From: Methylobacterium sp. J-068
GTDB taxonomy: Bacteria > Pseudomonadota > Alphaproteobacteria > Rhizobiales > Beijerinckiaceae
NCBI RefSeq assembly: GCF_022829445.1
Contig: NZ_JAKSXY010000125.1
Coordinates: 62,001 to 126,000, forward strand
DNA length: 64,000 nucleotides
Direction of reading: 5' to 3'
Part shown: positions 52,958 through 63,075 of the stretch, piece by piece
Numbering within the stretch: position 1 is the stretch's first letter
Layout: the number at the start of each line of letters is the position of its first letter
The notes under the pieces: generated by a model
Told to the model about the DNA's origin: nothing
The model's input: only the letters and a program-made list of their open reading frames with translations
The model's database searches: none
Made by a program: the position numbers and the translations under genes

Positions 52958-53908
52958 TCAGGCAGCCTTGGCGGTTTCGCGGGCACGCCGGTTCTCGTAG
53001 GCCTTGATGTGGGTGTAGACGCGGTCGAGCATGGAATGCGCGACCGCGTCGGGCGCCCGCGCGATCAGGTCGCCGATGATGTGATCGGCCTCGATCCGGG
53101 CCCCGCCCTCGATGTCGCGCAGCATCGAGGCGGTGAAGGTCGAGCCCTCGGCCGTGAGGGTGGCGCGGGTGTTCTCCATCACCTTGGGGCGCGGGGCGTA
53201 ACCGGCGCCCTCCGCGATGGCGCGGCACTCTTCCATCAGGGCCTCGATGAAAACTCGGCCGCCGGGCGCCGCGACGATGTCTCCGATGGTGGCGCGCATC
53301 AAGCAGGTGGCGCCGGCGAGCGTCGCGAGGAAGCTCCACTTCTCCCACATCTCCAGCACCACGCTCTCGCTCAGGCGTGCCTGGAACGTGACGCCCTGCA
53401 TCAGGGCCTCGATCGCCTCGACCCGTGCCGAGCGGCCACCGGCGCGCTCGCCATAGGTCAGGGTGTGCAGCGGGGTCATCTGGCGGATCTCGCCGTTCGG
53501 CCCGAGCGTCCCCACGATGGAGCAGGAGCCGCCGAGCACGCGCTCCTCGCCGAAGGCCGCGGCCAGGGCATCGAGGTGGCGCATCCCGTTCAGGATGGGC
53601 AGGATCGCCGTGTCGGCGCCGACCGCCGGAGCCACATCGGCGATGGCGCTGTCGAGGTCGTAGGCCTTGCAGGAGAGGAGCACGAGGTCGAAGGCGCCAC
53701 CCGCTCCGTCCGCGAGGGCGGCGGCGGTGACGGTCTGCGGCGCGGGAATGTGGAGGTTGCCCACGGGGCTCTCCACGACCAGCCCGGCGGCGGCGAGCTT
53801 GGCGGCCCGGGCCGGCCGGACCAGGAAGGTGACGTCGCGCCCGACCTCAGCCAACCGCGCCCCGAAATACCCACCGGTGGCCCCGGCGCCGACAACGAGC
53901 ACGCGCAT
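52958..53908 (-). CDS. Ketopantoate reductase family protein (ApbA/PanE)
   Basis: A 316-residue NADPH-dependent reductase of the PanE type. The nucleotide-binding motif GAGATGGYFGARLAEVG is at residues 7-23, ILPILNGMRHLDALA carries the conserved Asn-Gly, and the active-site Lys is in EMWEKWSFLATLAGATCL. The C-terminal helical domain ends with EGGARIEADHIIGDLI, matching the substrate-binding Ser/Glu region. It could make pantoate for coenzyme A, but paralogues with other 2-keto substrates are frequent and panB/panC are not nearby, so I give no gene symbol. Confidence 0.88.
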   Translation of the reverse strand: MRVLVVGAGATGGYFGARLAEVGRDVTFLVRPARAAKLAAAGLVVESPVGNLHIPAPQTVTAAALADGAGGAFDLVLLSCKAYDLDSAIADVAPAVGADTAILPILNGMRHLDALAAAFGEERVLGGSCSIVGTLGPNGEIRQMTPLHTLTYGERAGGRSARVEAIEALMQGVTFQARLSESVVLEMWEKWSFLATLAGATCLMRATIGDIVAAPGGRVFIEALMEECRAIAEGAGYAPRPKVMENTRATLTAEGSTFTASMLRDIEGGARIEADHIIGDLIARAPDAVAHSMLDRVYTHIKAYENRRARETAKAA

Positions 53909-54041
53909 GGTCGTATCCCTCTCCTGTTCAGGCGCCTAGCCTTACCCGAGGCGCGGCCCGTCGATCCAGCGACTTCGCGCCGAGTCCTTACCCGCAATCC
54001 CGGCACGTAGCCTTCGCCCGGACGTCGGATCTGCCCGGAGC

Positions 54042-54473
54042 TCAGAGCCCGATCGGCGCGGAGAAGATCCGGACGGCGAAGACGATCCACATGGCGAGCA
54101 GCACCAGGGTGCCGGCGGCGTAGGCCCGGAAGCGGTAAGGCACGTGATTCGTGGTGAGATAGACTCCGGCATGGAGGAACCGCGTCGCGACGAAGACCCA
54201 GGCCAGGACCACGAACAGCAGATCCGCCTTGCGCGTCGCCATCGCGAAGCCGACGAGAACGTAGAACAGCACCGGAATCTCGAACTGGTTCGAGAAGGTG
54301 TTGGCCGCCTGCTGCGCCGGGGCGGGCCAGTTGCGCTGGCCCATCGAGAGTTCACGGCCCCGCGCCTCCCCGCCCCGGACGGCGCCGAGGCGGGCGCGTC
54401 CCATCCAGAACAGGAGCGCGAAGGTGAGAAGCACCTGCGCGAAGACGGGCGCGAGGATGGCTTGGACGGTCAC
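54042..54473 (-). CDS. MAPEG family membrane protein (second copy)
   Basis: A 143-residue protein with four hydrophobic helices of the MAPEG superfamily (membrane-associated proteins in eicosanoid and glutathione metabolism). The typical stretch is QRNWPAPAQQAANTFSNQFEIPVLFYVLV, with conserved Asn-Gln-Phe-Glu-x-Pro, then RFLHAGVYLTTNHVPYRFRAY. I start at the GTG at 54473, which has AAGGA 8 bases upstream; the frame is open to 54521. It follows a paralogue by 22 bases, so the two probably arose by tandem duplication. The bacterial role is unknown. Confidence 0.85.
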   Translation of the reverse strand: MTVQAILAPVFAQVLLTFALLFWMGRARLGAVRGGEARGRELSMGQRNWPAPAQQAANTFSNQFEIPVLFYVLVGFAMATRKADLLFVVLAWVFVATRFLHAGVYLTTNHVPYRFRAYAAGTLVLLAMWIVFAVRIFSAPIGL

Positions 54474-54495
54474 GGCGAATCCTTCGCGAGAGAGA

Positions 54496-54918
54496 TCAGC
54501 CTCTGAGGGCGACGAGGCCAAGATGCCCGACGAGCATCGCGCAGCCGAGCGTGTTGATGAGGAAGACCCGGCCGCGCAGGGGCACGTCGTCGGTCAGCGT
54601 CTGGACCCCGCTATGGACCACCCGGCCGACGAAGAAGATCCAGCCGGCCCAGACGTCGAACGCCGTCACCGCGTCGAAGGCGACGAGCAGCGCAACGCAG
54701 GCGAAGACGATCACCGGCAGTTCGAACTGGTTGGCGAGGTTGCGGGTGATGCGGGCGATCCGCACCGGCTCGTCGCGGCCGAGTTCGAAGCAGCCGTAGC
54801 GGACCTCGCCGGAGCGCACCGCGAGCACGCGCGCCGCCGAGAGCCAGGCATAGAGGGCGAAGGTGAGTCCGATCTGCGCCAGCACCGGCCAGAGCACGAG
54901 GTAGCGCGGATCGGTCAC
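54496..54918 (-). CDS. MAPEG family membrane protein (first copy)
   Basis: A 140-residue paralogue of the downstream gene with the same four-helix layout and the motif NLANQFELPVIVFACVALL, then RVVHSGVQTLTDDVPLRGRVF. It starts with GTG at 54918, only 7 bases after the guaB stop, and so is very likely cotranscribed with guaB. MAPEG proteins next to guaB and rsmB are a recurring arrangement in Hyphomicrobiales. Confidence 0.87.
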   Translation of the reverse strand: MTDPRYLVLWPVLAQIGLTFALYAWLSAARVLAVRSGEVRYGCFELGRDEPVRIARITRNLANQFELPVIVFACVALLVAFDAVTAFDVWAGWIFFVGRVVHSGVQTLTDDVPLRGRVFLINTLGCAMLVGHLGLVALRG

Positions 54919-54925
54919 CGCCGGC

Positions 54926-56419
<1,494 letters not shown>

Positions 56420-56584
56420 GAACCAACTCCGAAACGGGTGCCGGCGCCGGGCCTTTTCAGGTGCTCCGGCGTCATCGGGTTGGCACGGGCCAGTATCACG
56501 CGCGCGGACCCTTCGCAAAGCCGCCGGGACGCCGACGCAACAGGAAAATGCGTTCCGTGCGCCGAGATCCGGTGGGGGTTGCGC

Positions 56585-57487
56585 CTAGCGCAGACCCCTG
56601 GCTGCGCCCGGCAGCCCTTCGGCCGGTCCCTTATCCGTCCATTCCGGCGGCGCGCCGACGTAGTCGCCGAGGATGCCGTCGATGCCCGGAGCGCGACCGA
56701 AGGCCTCGCAATCGGGGTCGAGCGGCGCTTCGCCGAGCGTGGTCACGCGAACGCGGTCGTAGGTCGGCAGGGTGAGGGGCGCCTTGAAGGGGTCCTGGCC
56801 AGTGGCGAGGTAGAACCCGAAATCCTGTCCGAATTCCCCGGCGAGGTCGTAGGCGTCGCTGGCCGGCGAGAACCGGGCCTGGTTGGTGAAGGCGTTGGTG
56901 GCGCCGCCCCACACCATGGCCGCGCGCTGCTTGTTGCGGCTGTCGAGGGCCTCGGCCTCGACCGTCAGGCTGCCGAGGCCGATCGGAATGCGGGGAATCG
57001 GGATGCGGCCGACGGTGGTCGCGAAGCCGGCGCCCAACTGGGACGCGATGGTGATGCCGGCCGAGGTCGCGATCGTGGCGCCGGCGGCCGGCACGTTGGT
57101 GAGGTCGATCCGGGTCACGGCCGAGCGCACCGTGAGGTCGGCCTTCCGCCCGGAGACCACATCGTATTTCAGCGACAGCTCGTAGCAGAGGGCGCGGTCG
57201 GCCGCGTTGGCCACGAGCTTGCGCTCCAGCGGCGTGAGGCCCGGCGCCACGGCCTCCGAGAAGGTGGTGGGCACGATGCGCACGGTGCGGGTCGTGGCCA
57301 GCGCGGCCGGGTCGACGAAGATCCGCGAGGAACTCGCCGTCTCGTCGCTGGAGACGAGACGGTCGTACCGGGTCAGGGCGCCCGACTCGGTGAGGACCAC
57401 CGTGCCGCAGCCGGCGACGGCCAGGGCGAGCACGAGGCTCGCCGCGATCCCGGACAACCTGGGACGATGTTCGAACCTCGGAAGCAT
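56585..57487 (-). CDS. DUF3313-like lipoprotein
   Basis: A 300-residue lipoprotein. I chose the ATG at 57487, which places a signal with lipobox (LVLALAVAGC, Cys about 27) correctly; the frame extends to 57535. The mature protein begins TESGALTRYDRLVS, followed by a conserved DRALCYELSLKYDVVSGRKADLTVRSAVTRI and a Gly/Ile-rich strand region (VGRIPIPRIPIGLGSL). These resemble the DUF3313 family, whose function is unknown. It has no basic cargo motif. Neighbours on both sides are divergent or distant, so it is probably a single-gene unit. Confidence 0.75.
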   Translation of the reverse strand: MLPRFEHRPRLSGIAASLVLALAVAGCGTVVLTESGALTRYDRLVSSDETASSSRIFVDPAALATTRTVRIVPTTFSEAVAPGLTPLERKLVANAADRALCYELSLKYDVVSGRKADLTVRSAVTRIDLTNVPAAGATIATSAGITIASQLGAGFATTVGRIPIPRIPIGLGSLTVEAEALDSRNKQRAAMVWGGATNAFTNQARFSPASDAYDLAGEFGQDFGFYLATGQDPFKAPLTLPTYDRVRVTTLGEAPLDPDCEAFGRAPGIDGILGDYVGAPPEWTDKGPAEGLPGAARGLR

Positions 57488-57772
57488 CGATGACTTTCTC
57501 GGGGACGGTAAGGATCGGTCGCGCGGCACCACCACGGAAAAGCGGCGTGCGGCGATCCGAGCGTGACCGTGAGCTTAACGGCTCCAGCAACAATGTGGAA
57601 AGGCGAGTGACCCGCCGTCCGTCCGAAGCTGAATCGCTGTGGCCGCAGAGCCACGCCTGTTTTCGGCTCTCGCCCTGCACGGACGACATGCCCATTTCAT
57701 TCCACGCCGGATCGAAAAAATTCGGATCCGCGCGGGGCGGCGGTTTCTGCCGTCGTCCACGCAACCGACCGG

Positions 57773-59227
57773 ATGCCAGCAGGCTTTTCCCCTCCCATGC
57801 GCGCCTCTCAGATCGTTCCCCTCGTCGTCGCCACCGCGCTGTTCATGGAGAACACCGATTCGACGGTGATCGCCACGGCCCTGCCCGCCATCGCCCGGAG
57901 CCTCGGCGAGGACCCGATCGCCCTCAAGCTCGCGCTCACCGCCTACCTCGTCAGCCTCGCGATCTTCATCCCGATCAGCGGCTGGATGGCCGACCGCTTC
58001 GGGGCGCGCTCGGTGTTCCGCATCGCGCTCGGCGTGTTCATGGCGGGCTCGCTCGCCTGTGCCGCCTCGAACTCGCTGGCGGGTTTCGTCGCCGCCCGGT
58101 TCTTCCAGGGGCTCGGCGGCGCCATGATGGTGCCGGTCGGCCGGCTCGTGATCCTGCGCAGCGTGCCCAAGAACGAACTCGTGAGCGCCCTCGCCTACCT
58201 GACGATTCCGGCCCTGATCGGCCCGATCATGGGGCCGCCGCTGGGCGGCCTGATCACCACCTATCTCGACTGGCGCTGGATCTTCTTCATCAACATCCCG
58301 ATCGGCATCGCGGGCATCGTGCTCGCGACCCTGTTCTTCGAGAACATCCGCGAGGTCGAGCGTCCGCCCCTCGACGTGGTCGGCTTCCTGCTCTCCGGTC
58401 TCGGGCTCGCCAGCCTGATGCTGGGCATCGCCTCGACGGGCCGGCATCTCCTGCCGGACGGCGTTTCCTGGGCCTGCCTCGGCGGCGGCGTGATCCTGCT
58501 GGCGCTCTACCTCCGGCATGCGCGCGGAATCGCGCATCCGGTGATCCGCCTCGATCTCCTGCGCTATCCCACCTTCCGGGCGGCGGTGACGGGCGGCAGC
58601 CTGTTCCGCATCGGGACCGGGGCGATCCCCTTCCTGCTGCCGTTGATGCTGCAGATCGGGTTCGGGCTCGATCCGCTGCAATCGGGCCTGCTCACCTTCG
58701 CGGCCGCCGCCGGCGCCCTGCTGATCAAGATCATCGGCCCGCGCATCCTGCGCCGCCACGGCTTCCGGCGGGTGATGCTGGTCAACGCCGTGGTGGCCTC
58801 GGGTTTTCTGGCGGTGAACGGGCTGTTCACGGCGCAGACGCCACACGCGGTCATCGTCTGCGTGCTGCTGGTGGGAGGCTGCGTGCGCTCCATGCAATTC
58901 ACCTGCGTGAACGCCATCGCGTATGCCGAACTGGACACGCGGGAGATGAGCGCGGCCACGAGTCTCGCGAGCGTGGCCCAGCAGCTCTCGCTCAGTCTCG
59001 GCGTCTCGATCGGCGCATTGGCGCTCGAGGCGGCGGCGGCCGCGCAAGGCCGCAACGACATCGCGGCAGGCGATTTCGCCCCGGCCTTCCTCACCGTCGC
59101 GGTGATCTCGCTGGCCTCGCTCATCGCCTTCCGCCGGCTCGACCCCGATGCCGGGGCCGAAGTCTCGGGTCAGCGCCGCGTCACGCAGGAAGCCTGCGCG
59201 CAGGATCCCCGCGCCGCGATGCCGTAG
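57773..59227 (+). CDS. MFS multidrug exporter, DHA2 (14-helix EmrB/QacA-like)
   Basis: A 484-residue major facilitator with 13-14 predicted helices. DHA2 features: helix 1 with the acidic motif ATALFMENTDSTVIATALPAIA, motif A GWMADRFGARSVFRIA between helices 2 and 3, and the antiporter motif C in ALIGPIMGPPLGGLI on helix 5. No HlyD-type partner is adjacent, so it should act alone in the inner membrane. Starts at 57773 and 57797 are both possible. It ends four bases before the convergent DoxX gene. Confidence 0.87.
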   Translation: MPAGFSPPMRASQIVPLVVATALFMENTDSTVIATALPAIARSLGEDPIALKLALTAYLVSLAIFIPISGWMADRFGARSVFRIALGVFMAGSLACAASNSLAGFVAARFFQGLGGAMMVPVGRLVILRSVPKNELVSALAYLTIPALIGPIMGPPLGGLITTYLDWRWIFFINIPIGIAGIVLATLFFENIREVERPPLDVVGFLLSGLGLASLMLGIASTGRHLLPDGVSWACLGGGVILLALYLRHARGIAHPVIRLDLLRYPTFRAAVTGGSLFRIGTGAIPFLLPLMLQIGFGLDPLQSGLLTFAAAAGALLIKIIGPRILRRHGFRRVMLVNAVVASGFLAVNGLFTAQTPHAVIVCVLLVGGCVRSMQFTCVNAIAYAELDTREMSAATSLASVAQQLSLSLGVSIGALALEAAAAAQGRNDIAAGDFAPAFLTVAVISLASLIAFRRLDPDAGAEVSGQRRVTQEACAQDPRAAMP

Positions 59228-59231
59228 CGCT

Positions 59232-59771
59232 TCAGGCGGCAGCGCGCGCGGGCGCGCGCCCCGGCGCACGCTTCGGCTTGGCCCCCGATTTGCCGGCCGG
59301 TCTCGCGGCGGCGGCCCTCGCCGGCCCGGCCGAGGCGCGCGCGCCCTCACGCCAGCCCTGCCAGCTCCAGCGTCCGGGGCCGGTCATCGCGTAGATCAGG
59401 AAACCGCCGGCGAGGCCGAGATCGGCCAGCAGCAGGGTCCGCTCCGCCACGGCGCTCGGACCGGCGAACTGCCAGAACGGGTGGAGCAGGGCGGCCATCA
59501 CGCAGGCGAAGGCCGCGAGCGCGAGCCCGCTGAGGCGCGGCAGCACGCCGAGGACCAGCGCCAGGGGGCCGAAGACCTGCACGATCACGGCCGCCGTGGC
59601 GACCGCGTTGGGCGACGGCAGGCCCGTGGAGGCGAGCGTCAGCGCGAAGCCCGAGACGTTCAGCGCTCGGGCGATGCCCGTGGGCAGGAGCGCGGCGGCG
59701 AGCAGCAGGCGCGAGAGCAGAAGCAGTCCGTCTTGGGTCCGGCCGGTCACGTATCGGGCTCCATCTGACAT
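59232..59771 (-). CDS. DoxX family membrane protein with basic Ala/Pro/Lys tail
   Basis: A 179-residue protein. Four hydrophobic helices of the DoxX type cover residues 15-130 (LLLLSRLLLAAALLPTGIARAL, VIVQVFGPLALVLGVLPRLSG, ALAAFACVMAALLHPFW, LLLADLGLAGGFLIYAM). The last 40 residues are unusual: Ala, Arg, Pro and Lys make up nearly everything (ARAAAARPAGKSGAKPKRAP), like a histone-H1-type disordered tail on the cytoplasmic side. DoxX proteins are linked to redox homeostasis in some bacteria; here nothing nearby helps. Confidence 0.83.
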   Translation of the reverse strand: MSDGARYVTGRTQDGLLLLSRLLLAAALLPTGIARALNVSGFALTLASTGLPSPNAVATAAVIVQVFGPLALVLGVLPRLSGLALAAFACVMAALLHPFWQFAGPSAVAERTLLLADLGLAGGFLIYAMTGPGRWSWQGWREGARASAGPARAAAARPAGKSGAKPKRAPGRAPARAAA

Positions 59772-59863
59772 CGAGACGCCGAGCCTTGTCGGGACCGGCT
59801 GAAGAGAGCGTTAAGGACGCCGGGCCCTCAACAGGGTTCGATCCTCGACAGGATGACGGGGCT

Positions 59864-61159
59864 TCACCCGGACACGCCGCCCCGGAACAGGCGCCCGCGC
59901 TCGGTCCAGGCGACCACCGCGAGGGCGAGCGCACCGAGCACGGCGTAGCCGAGGCCGATGGGCAGGACCGACCCGTCGAAGGACTGCCCGATCAGGTAGC
60001 CGCAGAACGCGCCGAGAATCGTGGTGTAGAAGCCGAGGAACGAGGAGGCCGTGCCGGCGATCTCGCCCAGCGGCTGCAGGGCCAGGGCGTTGAAGTTCGG
60101 CATGGCGAAGCTGATCAGGAACTGGTTGGCCGCCAGGATCGCGAGGAACAGGGCGAGCGGCGGGTGCCCGTGATAGGCGAGGCCCGCCACCACCTGGATC
60201 ACCGCCACCACCACGAACAGGCTCAGGCCCGCATGGGAAAGCGGCCGCATGCCGAGGCGGCGGACGAGCCGCGCATTCACCAGGGTGGCGGCACCCATGG
60301 ACCCGGCGACGAGGCCGAAGGCCAGGGGAAACAGCGCGCCGAGATGGTAGAGCCCCGTGTCGAAGACCTGCTGGGCGGAGCCGACATAGCCCATGATGCA
60401 GCCGGTGAGCAGACCGAGCGCCGTGGCGTAGCCGACCGCGACGCGGTTGCGGAAGGTCAGCCCCACCGCCTGGGCGACGGCCCGGAACGAGAAGGGACGG
60501 CGGAATTCGGGGTGCAGCGTCTCGGGCATCCGCCACGCGAACCAGACGAAGAGGATGCCGGCGAGCGCCAGCATCGAGACGAAGACGTAGACCCAGGAGC
60601 CGAGCAGCAGCATCGCGCCGCCGATCGCCGGCGCGATCATCGGCACGATGAGGAAGACCATCATGATGAGCGACATCACGCTCGCCATCTCGCGGCCGGC
60701 GAAGCGGTCTCGCACGATCGCGGTCGAGAGCACGCGCCCGCTCGCCGCGCCGATACCCTGGATGATCCGGGCGGCGAGAAGCCAGCCGAACGAGGGCGCC
60801 ACCATGGCGAGCCCGGACCCGACCACGTAGATCGCCAGACCCGCCATGAGGATGGGACGGCGGCCATAGGTGTCCGAGAGCGGGCCGTAGAAGATCTGCG
60901 CCGCCCCGAAGCCGATCATGTAGACGTAGACGAGGAGTTGCAGGCTGTTGGCGTCGGGAACGCCGAAGCGGGCCTGGATCGCCGGAAAGGCCGGTAGCAG
61001 GTTGTCGATCGAGATGGCGGTCACCGCCATCATCAGGGCGATGATGCCGACGAACTCGCCGAAGCCGGGGCCTTTCGCGGGCGCTGCCGAAGCGGACCCG
61101 GCCGCGCCGTCGTGGTCCGGCAACGTCGCGCGCAGGGTCGTCACCGGTGTGCTGGTCAC
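59864..61159 (-). CDS. MFS multidrug exporter, Bcr/CflA family
   Basis: A 431-residue 12-helix major facilitator. I use the GTG at 61159, with GAGGA 9 bases upstream, and not the much longer open frame. Family markers are TAISIDNLLPAFPAIQARFG on helix 1, FGAAQIFYGPLSDTYGRRPIL (motif A) and QGIGAASGRVLSTAIVRD with IAPAIGGAMLLLG (motif C region). An N-terminal extension of about 30 residues rich in Ala and Ser precedes helix 1. Substrate is unknown; Bcr/CflA members export bicyclomycin, chloramphenicol or sulfur compounds. It is divergent from the serine hydrolase gene. Confidence 0.88.
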   Translation of the reverse strand: MTSTPVTTLRATLPDHDGAAGSASAAPAKGPGFGEFVGIIALMMAVTAISIDNLLPAFPAIQARFGVPDANSLQLLVYVYMIGFGAAQIFYGPLSDTYGRRPILMAGLAIYVVGSGLAMVAPSFGWLLAARIIQGIGAASGRVLSTAIVRDRFAGREMASVMSLIMMVFLIVPMIAPAIGGAMLLLGSWVYVFVSMLALAGILFVWFAWRMPETLHPEFRRPFSFRAVAQAVGLTFRNRVAVGYATALGLLTGCIMGYVGSAQQVFDTGLYHLGALFPLAFGLVAGSMGAATLVNARLVRRLGMRPLSHAGLSLFVVVAVIQVVAGLAYHGHPPLALFLAILAANQFLISFAMPNFNALALQPLGEIAGTASSFLGFYTTILGAFCGYLIGQSFDGSVLPIGLGYAVLGALALAVVAWTERGRLFRGGVSG

Positions 61160-61412
61160 TGGAAGTTGTCCTCGGGACGAGTGCGTCCGGATGTGCGGGT
61201 CGGGCGTTGGTTGGCGGTTGGGCGACCGTTCTCGCCGGATTTGGTGCCGGAGGCTTAGGTCGGCAATTGAGTCGCCTGCATGGCAGCCGCGCGGGCCGGA
61301 CGGCGCGGTGACGCCATAATTTCCGGCAAACGATCGCCCTTCAGCTTCGCTCGGGCGTTCGTCACGCAAGACGCTCGGGCGAGGGTCTCGCGCAGGAGGG
61401 AAGAACGACCGC

Positions 61413-62834
61413 ATGCCGGAGACGCGACGCCGCATCGTCCTGTTCGGCCTCCTCCTGCCGGTGTTGCCGCGCGGGGCCGCCTGGGCCGACCCGGCAGCGT
61501 CCTTCGCTGAACAATCGGACTTCGCCGAACGGGCGGAGGCGCTGATACGGCCCTATGCCCGCGCCGGGATCTTCTCGGGGGCCGTGATCGTGGCGCGCAA
61601 CGGGATGGCGCTGTTCCGGCAGGCCTACGGGGCCGCGAATCGCGAGTGGTCGGTGCCCAACACGGCCGAGACCCGATTTCGCATCGCCTCCCTGACGAAG
61701 CAGTTCACCGCCGCCGCGATCCTCAGGTTGCGGGAGGCGGGGCGGCTCGGCCTCGACGATTCCGCGTCGCGCCACATGCCCGGCCTTCCGGCCGCCTGGA
61801 CGCCCATCACCCTGCGGATGCTCCTCGACCACACCTCGGGGCTGCCCAACGTCACGGCGCTGCCCGATTTCCCAACCGAGATCGCCCGCACCGCGCGCAA
61901 TCCCATGGACGTCGTCGCGCGGCTCTTTCCCGAAGACCTGCTGTTCCCGGCGGGTACGGCGCAGGAATACAGCAATACCGGCTACATCCTCCTGGCCGCC
62001 ATCGTCGAGCGGATCACCGGTGAGCCCTTCGCCGAGGCCCTGCGGTCTCTCGTGCTCGCGCCGGCCGGCCTCTCCGAGACCGGGGATGCCGATCCCGACC
62101 TGGTGATCCCGCGCCGCGCGAGCGGGTACCGGCGCGTGGCCGGAGCATGGCGCAACGCGGGCCCGGTGGTGCCGGCGGCGGCTCTCGGCGCGGGCGGGCT
62201 GGTCTCGACCCTCGACGATCTCGTGGCCTGGGACCAGGCCCTGCTCGCGGGGCGCGTGCTCGCACCGGAATCGCTCGCCGAGATGGTCCGGGATCGCGGT
62301 CACGGATATGGACTCGGTTTGTATCTCGGGCATGCCTATGGCCAGCGGCTGTGGTCGCATGGCGGCTTCCTGAACGGGTTCTCCGCGATCAAGGACACCT
62401 ATCCGGACCTCGGCCTGACCGTCGTGGTCCTGGGCAACACCGAGACGGCGCCGGCCCAGACCCTGTCGCGCCGGCTCGCCGCCCTCGCGCTCGGCGTTCC
62501 GGAGGCGACCGAGATCGCGGTTCCGCCGGGGGTGATCGAGCGCTACGTCGGATTCTACCGGACCGGACCGCGCGCCGTCGTGGCCCTGACGCGGTCCGGC
62601 GACCGGCTCGTCGTCCAGGGGACGGGGCTCGCCCGCCTGGAACTGACGCCGGAGAGCGACCGGGTCTTCGTGGCCGGGGACGGCACCCGGATCGCCCTCG
62701 ACATCGAGCCCGACGGGCGTGCCACCGGCCTCCTCGTGGACGCGGCCGGCGGCGCGCGCTCCGGCCCGCGCATCGACGCCCAGACGGCCCGGCGGATCAC
62801 CTCGCGCCGCCTCGCGCGGCTGATCCCGCGCTGA
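61413..62834 (+). CDS. Serine hydrolase of the beta-lactamase (class C-like) / D-Ala-D-Ala carboxypeptidase family
   Basis: A 473-residue exported protein. The N-terminus (RRRIVLFGLLLPVLPRGAAWA) is a signal sequence with an Arg cluster and could be Tat-dependent. The active-site motifs are SLTK (Ser93-x2-Lys96), YSN (Tyr186-Ser-Asn188) and HGG near residue 315. A C-terminal domain of about 110 residues (VIERYVGFYRTGP onward) is the small beta-sandwich seen in many such hydrolases. Real beta-lactamase activity is not implied; esterase, amidase or peptidase roles are as likely. It is divergent from the Bcr/CflA exporter. Confidence 0.87.
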   Translation: MPETRRRIVLFGLLLPVLPRGAAWADPAASFAEQSDFAERAEALIRPYARAGIFSGAVIVARNGMALFRQAYGAANREWSVPNTAETRFRIASLTKQFTAAAILRLREAGRLGLDDSASRHMPGLPAAWTPITLRMLLDHTSGLPNVTALPDFPTEIARTARNPMDVVARLFPEDLLFPAGTAQEYSNTGYILLAAIVERITGEPFAEALRSLVLAPAGLSETGDADPDLVIPRRASGYRRVAGAWRNAGPVVPAAALGAGGLVSTLDDLVAWDQALLAGRVLAPESLAEMVRDRGHGYGLGLYLGHAYGQRLWSHGGFLNGFSAIKDTYPDLGLTVVVLGNTETAPAQTLSRRLAALALGVPEATEIAVPPGVIERYVGFYRTGPRAVVALTRSGDRLVVQGTGLARLELTPESDRVFVAGDGTRIALDIEPDGRATGLLVDAAGGARSGPRIDAQTARRITSRRLARLIPR

Positions 62835-63075
62835 AGGGCCGGCCCGCCGGGTCGCCAACCCTGCGAAACGGGTCTACCATCCGGCTCCGGTCGGGATGTT
62901 GTCCCGCGCGCCGCCTCGCCGAGCCGATGCCGCGATCCCGCCGTCGCGATCTTGTCCGCAAGGTCCTGCCGCGAGGAAGGTCCCGCCGCCAAGTTCGTTG
63001 GCCAAAAGTCCACCTTGATTTGAACGGGCGTCTGGCCTTGGCTGCGCCTCATAAAAACAACCAGGAGGAAACCCG

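Noticed and set aside
63035..63055. A sigma-54-like element before the aldehyde dehydrogenase gene
   Set aside because: GG and GC have the right spacing but the -12 reads GCGC and the -24 lacks the AC, so the match is poor.
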